From Zhengitettix transpicula (lineage: Eukaryota; Arthropoda; Insecta; Orthoptera; Tetrigidae): DNA of 64,000 nucleotides. The notes beneath the pieces are model-generated. The model did not search any database and had not been told where the DNA came from. It was given only the letters and a program-made list of their open reading frames with translations. Below are positions 58,201 to 64,000 of this stretch, piece by piece (position 1 is the first letter of the stretch; each line of letters begins with the position of its first letter). The stretch lies in NCBI GenBank assembly GCA_037074705.1, contig CM073591.1:86656032-86720031 (forward strand), read 5' to 3'. The position numbers were made by a program, and so were the translations under genes.

Positions 58201-61200
58201 TCTCCGTGCCTTGACCAGTTTAGGAGACATGTACAGTTCATTTAAGTCCAGTAGGAACTGAGACAACTGCCAGAATGAGAAGTAAAGTCATTGTCAATTT
58301 ACGAAGGCAATTGTGGCAGCGTACAGATTCTTCTCAGTCGATCTTTTGCTATTTATGCGAATAGGTAAAGAATTTCTCATGGTTTTTTATTAGAGCATTA
58401 TCGTAGTATTTGATTAAATGATACTCCTCATTACTAATGTAGTGACTAACGGCGCCGCCTCGTTATTTAGAGTAACAGGCTAAGTAAGGTTAATCCACAT
58501 GGTGGCAACTCCCCTTTAATTGCATAGGAAGGGACTTGAAAGGGGGGGGATGCGGAAAAGTAGCCAATTGTTAACTAGGGTCCCCGGGCTATAATTTAAG
58601 GATCCTACCCGGCATTCGCCTAAAAGTGATGCAGGAAAAACACTAGGAAACCTGCATCAAATAGGTCCGGCATTTGGTACTTGTCCCACACCCTTCCGAT
58701 GGCGGGAGAGGGGTTTTCTGTGGGGGCATTTCCTTCTCCATGCCTCGACTAATTTAGGAGACAGCTGGTCGACTATTGCAATGGGAATAGCAGACAACTC
58801 TTACCGTATGCCCAAGGTCTGCGACCCCGAAACATACACCCATATCATTGTAATATTAAAATTAAATATTGTTTAGGGAAAGGAGGAAGACTCACTGAAG
58901 CAAAGAACGTCAAATGCAATGGTAAACTACTCCAAGAGGGCTAACAACTTTAAATATCTAGGCATCACAATCCAAACAACGGGAAGGAGTTTCAGACTGC
59001 ATATAAGATCTAGAGCAGTGGTGGCCACTAGAGCTATGAATGAAATCAGAAACATTACATAACTATCGATCAGCACAGCGATGGACCTGTTTAGGCTAAA
59101 GACGTATGGCATATAATTAGTAGGAGAATACCTCACGTATAGACAACTGGAAGAACTGGAGCGAGTCAAGGCTAGATACCTGAAAAGAATTTTAGGAGTT
59201 CCGGCGAATTCAAGATCGAGAAGGGAGACCTTCCTAATAGAGGATTTAAGATATGATCTGATACTACCAGCTGGTTCCAGCTTCAGACAGCTTTTACAGG
59301 GTCTGTATGAGAGGAAAAGGAACATACCGGAGGACTTCTATGCAACATCTGCTATGCAGGACAGGACATGGATGGAAGCTAACCATGAACTACGACACAC
59401 GAAGACGAGACTGACGATCCATGGCTTTCACCATAAAGTGTGCTGCAACAAAGTATTTCATGAACCAAATGACGAGTGTGTGTGTGAGTTGTGTTTAGAA
59501 GCCTGTGATAGATATAATATTGTAAAATGTAGGAATAGACAGAAATGTATAGTAGCTTACAGCAAGGAAAGTTTGTAATGTAATGTGGTTTGCACGGCAT
59601 GTGTGCGCTTCCAATATATTATTAAAATTAAATATTCACAATAACGACCATAAGTGAAATACTAAATAAATAGTTTGTAAATTTATGCCTCAATTTTTAT
59701 ATAACATCTATATATTAAATTACCAAGATTATGGAAGTGTTATTTTACGTCAGTTGACGACACAAAAACACAAAATTTCTCTATTTTTTATGGCTTCACT
59801 AAATTAAACATTTATTTATCTTAAAGATCTCTAACTAGAATTGGATGTTTATTTATTTATTTGTTTTCTCAATTGTCAGAATATATGTTTATATATATCA
59901 TCATTGCTGAATGATGTATTCAAATATTAATTAATTTTTGAAAATAGTTAAAAACACAAGAATTACCTACTTACTGATTGAGAGTATTTTAGGAAAGGGA
60001 TTCTGTTTTGATAGCTGAATGACTAAAGAAAAAGTGGTTTGACTTAAACTTGAGTAAACGGATCGCCAAACAGAGCGCGACGACGTCACATTGATGCAGA
60101 GAACTCGCAGTATTCCGAAGGTTGTTTCCTCCATTCAACGTTTAAAATTAAGCAAATAAGAATTTGAAATTCCATTAATATAAGGAAATGGGAGTTTATA
60201 CGGTCTTGCCTGGATAGAATGAATATTTTAGAGACGTTTCTTGAAATTTTAATAGGAAAAAGAGATGGTAGTATTGAAAACTATGTAAACTAGAAGGAAG
60301 GCCAACCGAGATTAGGAAGTATAGTGTTTCATAATTTTTCGTTCTTTAATCGCTGAATTTTTTCCAACAAGTTATCCCATTCAAGGTACAGTAACGCTTA
60401 AAGTTTCATTCCAACCCACAAATACTACAATTAATTTCTGATGCGGTTTAACGCGTTTTTTAAAGGTGTAGACAGGCTATGTATAGGGTAATCCACATAG
60501 TGGCAACTCCCCTCTTATAGCATAGGAAAGGGATTTGAAAGGGGGGATGCGGAAGAGTAGAGGAAGGTAGCCAAGAGTTAACTTGGGCCCCGGGCTATGG
60601 TTTACGGATCCTACCCGGCAATTCGCCTAAAAGTGATGCAGGGAAAACCCTAGAAAAACCTGCATCAGGTAGGTCGGACATTTGGTACTTTTCCCACGCC
60701 CTTCCGATGGCGGGAGAGGAGTTTGCTTTGGGGTCGCAGCTTTCCCTTTGCCGTGCCTTGACCGGTTTTGGAGGCAGCTGGCCGACTATTCAAATAGCAA
60801 TAGCGCCCCCGGAACATACACCTCTCAAAACAGACCGAGGTGCTTCGGCATGTGTGGTTAACGCGTGAAGAAACATCTTTTGTGTAGTCAACAAATCTTT
60901 CTATCGCCTTGCGAGATTTGTTTTAGTTTATTAGAATTGTCATTACTACATCTCACTTTTACTATACTTTCGGGTATCAAACTCACGTGTTATGGAAATG
61001 GTTCAAAATAACACTTCAGGTGTTTAATATTAGACGACTTTAGGAATATTTACTGAACAAATTATCAGGTGTTCCATTGTTAATAGTATAGAGATAAGGA
61101 TAAGGTGTAAGAAGAAAGAAAGAAATAATCCTACGCTTCTAAAAGTATGAAACTTTGTTCGTCCTCAGTAAAAATAGTTTAAGAATAAGATCTAGCCACA

Positions 61201-63469
61201 AAAGTACGAACATTCCTTAACAAAGTAAAGCTACTAGATTCAGCAGCAAAATTTACAGGGTTTGGGCGAGAGTGACAGGTATTATTTAATCAGTTACCAA
61301 ATCTTCAATTAACAACTAGGAAATTGAACAGTCTATTATAGAAAACTTGTTTTATCAATCAATTAACAGTAAAGGATGCTTGTGAAAATAATGTCACAAC
61401 CAGTGACAGCATGTGCTACATCACTTATACTAATTTGGGAAGTATTACTTTAACTTAATTTTAAGAACCTTTAACCAATTTTGTTTTAACAACGCGAATT
61501 TTCTTTCCGCTTCGATTGCGGAGACTTTAAACTGCCCGCCTTGCGGCGCACGCGCTCCTGCTAATGCACCCAACTGGCCCTGTCCGTGCTACTCAAGGAT
61601 TTAGCACACGATTTCTGCCTGCAATGAAAACTGCGCAGTATACAGTTTCACCACACTACACTACCAGTAAAGCTCAACAAACTGATTATTGTCGGCGCAA
61701 CAAACCAGGCAACTCATAGCAACAGGGCCGTGCCGTGTAGTGACACAGATATGTGGCTGCATCAGTCGGCGTAAGGAACGAAATAAAAATAAATTTGAAC
61801 CATTCAGTAAAAAATCTTGTTTTAAAGAAGTTTATATTTTCAAAACAAAAAGAGTATTTTGGTAGAATTTTAAGAAGAATCACAATCGAAGGGTATTTTA
61901 AAGAAAAAAATGTGCAAGGCATAAAATACTGTCATCATTCGTGGCTTATTCCAAAATTTAACTTGAATTAAAATATGTACGAAGGAAAAATACTTTCGTT
62001 TTCGAAATACGTGTCAATTTGGTGCTAAATTATTCCGCTTTTCAAAATTAGACACTTAGAAACTGTGTAGTATATTAAGGGGCTATCCAGAGTATTGGTA
62101 ACACTATCGCTGTTCAAGCATTATTACTTTACAAAGTTATCCTTGTAAAAAAAATGGTTCCTTGTGGTGATAAAGGACGTAACTTAAAAAACTCGCAATC
62201 TTTTAAAGCGTAACCATAAAATTTTCGTTTTTATATAAAAGAAAATATTTCGAGACTTATAATTCGGGTTTAAAATTTATTTTTCATCTAACTTTCTTAT
62301 ATTTTCTACAAGGAAAATATTTTAATGATATCGAAATTTTGTAAAACTCGTTTTTTATAGATATTTATAATAGGTGTCTGTATCACTTTGACGACTCAAT
62401 GATGAAATAGTCAAAAATTTTCCCTATTTGATGTGAAAAATGAAGACCGCAGAAAGTTCCTGTAAGAGTTGTTGCCTTCCACGCGAGTATAAAGCTAGAA
62501 AACTTAATTTCTGAGATATTAATAATAGTTATTACAATATTGCAATCTAATACACTGAAGAGTTGAGTATTTTAGAATGAATTTATCTTCCAAGAATGCG
62601 TTTTGGAAACAAAAGTGTCAATATTTAATCAACACCGGTTTCTTTACGCGTTTCCAATTAGCAGCTTCACTTCTCTTTCACAAATTGTGCAAGTTGTATA
62701 ACATCTTCTGTGGTCTAAATGAGCCAGCAAGCAAGGCTTGCTTTCATTCAAATATGCTTTTCCTCTAACCGTTTGCGGAGTTTGTAGTTACTCCGAAAGT
62801 TAGCAGGTGGCGCGCCCGTCTCTTTAATAATTTTGACAGTTTTACTATCTTCCTACAGATGGCAGTTAACGGCCGAAACATTAAATGTTACATAATATAA
62901 GAGTATTCGGAAAATCTTCACGAGATCCGGATAACAAAAGCCTTCAGATGAATTTTTAACACCTTCGGGAAGAATCATGACCAATTAAAATCAACGTTCA
63001 AGTGTTAAAATGATTTGTTAATATTTTATATTTCTTAAAATAGAATATTATAGCTTCGAATGAAGACAGTAAACGAGGCTACATACATAAAGTATTCTGG
63101 TAAATAATAATATAAATAATTTATCACATAAGTCATTGGGAAACGGAGAGTGGCGAAATGAAATTGATGTCGAGATATTATAATGGTGACGACTCCTACG
63201 ACTTCACATGAGTGGAAAGTAAATCTACGATTCTGTGCGGCGTAAAATTAAGTGTTATCAATTAACACGACAAGTCATATATATTCGTAATATAACAAAA
63301 TATTCTCACGTTGAGTTCATAACATCTTGAACTTCTTTGCTCATTGGATCTCGGTTCTTAAAGTACTCTGGAAGAGCAGTCCTCAGAGTATAATAAGCAT
63401 CCAATTTTTCTTTTGTTCGCTCGAGGGAAAACTTGCAACCTCGTAGAAAGGTAAGAAGCCATTGGTCAT
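52101..63469 (-). CDS. Gene A: CRAL-TRIO domain protein (alpha-tocopherol-transfer-protein-like), 5' partial, exons 2-6
   Basis: Joining 63469-63310, 57072-56814, 55625-55515, 52609-52507 and 52252-52101 gives one open frame of about 260 residues ending at TAG, with GT/AG at each junction. It contains [19 protein letters not shown] (CRAL-TRIO-N), [45 protein letters not shown] and the C-terminal GSFRQLSVD. By analogy with gene B, about 45 N-terminal codons are missing; I searched 63470-64000 and did not find them, so they lie beyond the window. Expected role: cytosolic carriage of a hydrophobic ligand such as tocopherol or a retinoid; the ligand is unknown. The introns are loaded with R1 repeats, a mariner and a LINE, but the exons are intact. 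Confidence 0.88.
52507..52609 (-). CDS. Gene A exon 5, LPAEYGG segment
   Basis: 103 bp from acceptor TTTTTTCAG| to donor ATAATAA|GTAAGT. It encodes [20 protein letters not shown] and then [14 protein letters not shown]. An R1 repeat ends only about 45 nt upstream of the acceptor. The first 30 nt of the exon plus its acceptor recur as an inverted copy at 43131-43205. Confidence 0.9.
52654..53193 (-). repeat. R1 interspersed repeats, copy 8 (tail followed by a full head), in gene A intron 4
   Basis: In gene A orientation it starts with the R1 middle/tail (AACCGACT.., CTTACCGTATGCCCACGG, TTGTGGTAACCTTAGTTCAC, AACGGAGAGAAGAAAAGG), then within about 30 bp a new R1 head begins (CAGGCTACATATAGGG) and runs to CTCTTAACGTATGTC. 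About 48 bp (GGCCGACT to CTTACCG) are present at both ends. It ends about 45 nt before the exon 5 acceptor. Confidence 0.85.
53671..54968 (-). mobile_element. Mariner element (about 1.3 kb) with broken transposase, in gene A intron 4
   Basis: The ends share CAAAAAGTAAGGTGAA in inverted orientation (left about 53671-53697, right about 54941-54968), with TA just outside. On the minus strand the transposase reads [20 protein letters not shown] (54388-54630, helix-turn-helix linker), [20 protein letters not shown], then GDETW (first Asp), [11 protein letters not shown] (second Asp) and [12 protein letters not shown] (third Asp). The C-terminus is [14 protein letters not shown]. All three catalytic Asp are visible, but frameshifts and stops between 54180-54387 and above 54630 disable it. 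Length is typical of mariner. Confidence 0.85.
53724..54179 (-). pseudogene. Mariner transposase, C-terminal open part
   Basis: 151-codon frame from [15 protein letters not shown] start through HHDNAP and [12 protein letters not shown] to the natural C-terminus EIDLEE. It is continuous in this half; the rest of the gene is in other frames. Confidence 0.8.
55515..55625 (-). CDS. Gene A exon 4, GVHYVN segment
   Basis: 111 bp from acceptor GTCTGCAG| to donor AAAAGG|GTAAGT. It encodes [20 protein letters not shown] and a lysine-rich helix ending KEKIKKR. Both splice sites are strong. Confidence 0.9.
56305..56400 (+). other. Retroelement 3'-end-like motif in gene A intron 3
   Basis: Second occurrence of the motif described at 51255-51345: AGAAGATGTCAGAGAAAGTC, ATCGAAACGGCGC, ACTCGAGCCCGAGAATTG. 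Confidence 0.4.
56814..57072 (-). CDS. Gene A exon 3, lipid-binding core
   Basis: 259 bp from acceptor CCTTCCAG| to donor TTCCAG|GTATCT. It encodes [20 protein letters not shown], then [17 protein letters not shown] and [11 protein letters not shown]. It aligns across its full length with gene B exon 3. Confidence 0.88.
57928..58229 (+). repeat. R1 interspersed repeat, copy 9, in gene A intron 2
   Basis: CAACAGGCTACATGAGGGTA, AGGAAGGGATTTGAAAGGGG, TTTAAGGATCCTACCCGGCA, hairpin core, GCCCTTCCGATAGCGGGAGA, GCCTTGACCAGTTTAGGAG. The tail is absent. Confidence 0.9.
58474..58840 (+). repeat. R1 interspersed repeat, copy 10, in gene A intron 2
   Basis: AACAGGCTAAG, CACATGGTGGCAACTCCCCT, GGATCCTACCCGGCATTCGC, CTTCCGATGGCGGGAGAGGG, CTCTTACCGTATGCCCAAGG, CTGCGACCCCGAAACATACA. 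A short deletion removes the GGTAGAGGAAGG part of the head. Confidence 0.9.
58854..59636 (+). mobile_element. 5'-truncated LINE with 17-bp target duplication, in gene A intron 2
   Basis: TATTAAAATTAAATATT occurs at both ends (58854-58870 and 59620-59636). The 749 bp between encode the C-terminal part of a LINE reverse-transcriptase polyprotein across a few shifts and stops: [40 protein letters not shown], then [20 protein letters not shown] and LCLEAC, a Cys/His cluster. It stops at 59576-59578. The target-site duplication makes the boundaries firm. No poly(A) tail. Confidence 0.8.
59637..60471. other. No gene recognised (gene A intron 2)
   Basis: AT-rich intron sequence with no assignable content. 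Confidence 0.5.
60472..60860 (+). repeat. R1 interspersed repeat, copy 11, in gene A intron 2
   Basis: ACAGGCTATGTATAGGGTAA, GGATCCTACCCGGCAATTCG, a well-kept hairpin GATGCAGG..CCTGCATC, GCCTTGACCGGTTTTGGAGG, a short internal deletion before CCCCCGGAACATACACCTCT, and GACCGAGGTGCTTCGGCATG. Confidence 0.9.
60861..63309. other. No gene recognised (gene A intron 2)
   Basis: AT-rich intron sequence. Frames at 61686-61971 on the two strands are shadows of each other with no domain. Confidence 0.5.
63310..63469 (-). CDS. Gene A exon 2, CRAL-TRIO N-terminal helices
   Basis: 160 bp from acceptor TATTTCAG| to donor TCAAC|GTGAGA. It encodes [19 protein letters not shown] and then [13 protein letters not shown]. 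It starts with AT, completing an Asp codon begun in an exon outside the window. Confidence 0.88.
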
Positions 63470-63584
63470 CTGAAATAAAGAATAAGATCGAGTATAAATT
63501 ACTTAGTAAATTTTCCATTTTGCGCCTGACTCAGTATTATTACGGACTTGGATGTCTCTTTAAATTACCCAAGTATAATCTTGA

Positions 63585-63767
63585 AGACGGATTATGGACT
63601 GGAAGCCAATTGGGAGGAAGAAAAGGGGGAGACCCCGGACAAGATGGGTAGATGACATCGAGAAGGATATACAAACCATGAAAATAAGAGGATGGCGGAG
63701 ACTGACACAGGAGAGGGCGGAATGGAAAAAAATTGTTACTAAGGCCAAAACTCACATTGGGTTATAG
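63585..63767 (+). mobile_element. LINE reverse-transcriptase polyprotein C-terminal remnant
   Basis: Continuous frame to TAG at 63765-63767 reading KKRGRPRTRWVDDIEKDIQT, RGWRRLTQERAEWKKIVTKA and KTHIGL. This is the common C-terminal tail of insect endonuclease/reverse-transcriptase LINEs. Only about 180 bp remain, upstream of gene A exon 2. Confidence 0.7.
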
Positions 63768-64000
63768 TGCCAATAAAAGAAAAAATAATATTGAAGAAGA
63801 TGTAAATTTCAAACAAATATCAACCTTTATTTAATTTAATATTAGCGTATGTATACTTTCTCCGTCATCTGCTGGTTACAGTTATCTCATAAATATTATT
63901 TATTTATGCATTAAAAATAAGCACTTAATACATTACAGTGACAGAAACAGTGCTTAAGTGTGCTTAATTGTCCTTCTAAATTATATTACATTTCCTTGTC
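63768..64000. other. No gene recognised; gene A exon 1 not present
   Basis: I looked for the MEELNAELQ-type first exon on the minus strand and did not find it before the window ends. Confidence 0.5.

Overview
The window looks like insect nuclear DNA. It is AT-rich, carries small exons with GT/AG introns, and holds many tRNA-derived SINEs, LINE tails and mariner, PIF/Harbinger and hAT remnants. The only host genes I can assemble are two CRAL-TRIO lipid-transfer genes with the typical insect C-terminus. The density and style of the repeats suggest a large-genome polyneopteran, perhaps a cockroach. That is a recollection-level inference; the sequence does not prove it.

Both CRAL-TRIO genes lie on the minus strand, head to tail. 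Gene A (52101-63469) has exons 2-6, and its first exon lies beyond the right edge. Gene B (29422-41071) has all six coding exons and encodes 305 residues. The five shared internal/terminal exons have identical lengths in both genes (160, 259, 111, 103 and 152 bp) and identical phases, so the genes are tandem paralogues. They differ mainly in intron size: intron 5 is 256 bp in A and about 8 kb in B.

The left part (1-29 kb) has no gene I can support. It holds repeats: a TA-flanked MITE, a solo LTR in a TA microsatellite, mariner, hAT and MADF-bearing Harbinger remnants, two tRNA-SINE families, a 255-bp segmental duplication, a mosaic of mariner and Harbinger pieces at 21.8-24.3 kb, and a second LTR interrupted by a retroposon with a 12-bp target duplication. 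A CpG-rich stretch at 18.7-19.3 kb may be a promoter with a short untranslated exon.

One uncharacterised interspersed repeat, here called R1 (about 0.35-0.6 kb, non-coding, with internal hairpins), occurs about eleven times and invades both genes. One R1 copy ends about 45 nt upstream of the exon 5 acceptor of gene A. That exon-intron-R1 segment has a second, inverted copy at 42.8-43.6 kb in circularly permuted order, which is the most unusual structure here. A second, unrelated retroposon carries the same roughly 100-bp R1 core. Three separate PIF/Harbinger-like elements each carry a MADF-domain remnant, and one of them sits inside an R1 copy with TTA target duplications. I found no CRISPR array, no operon-like system and no intact novel multigene system.
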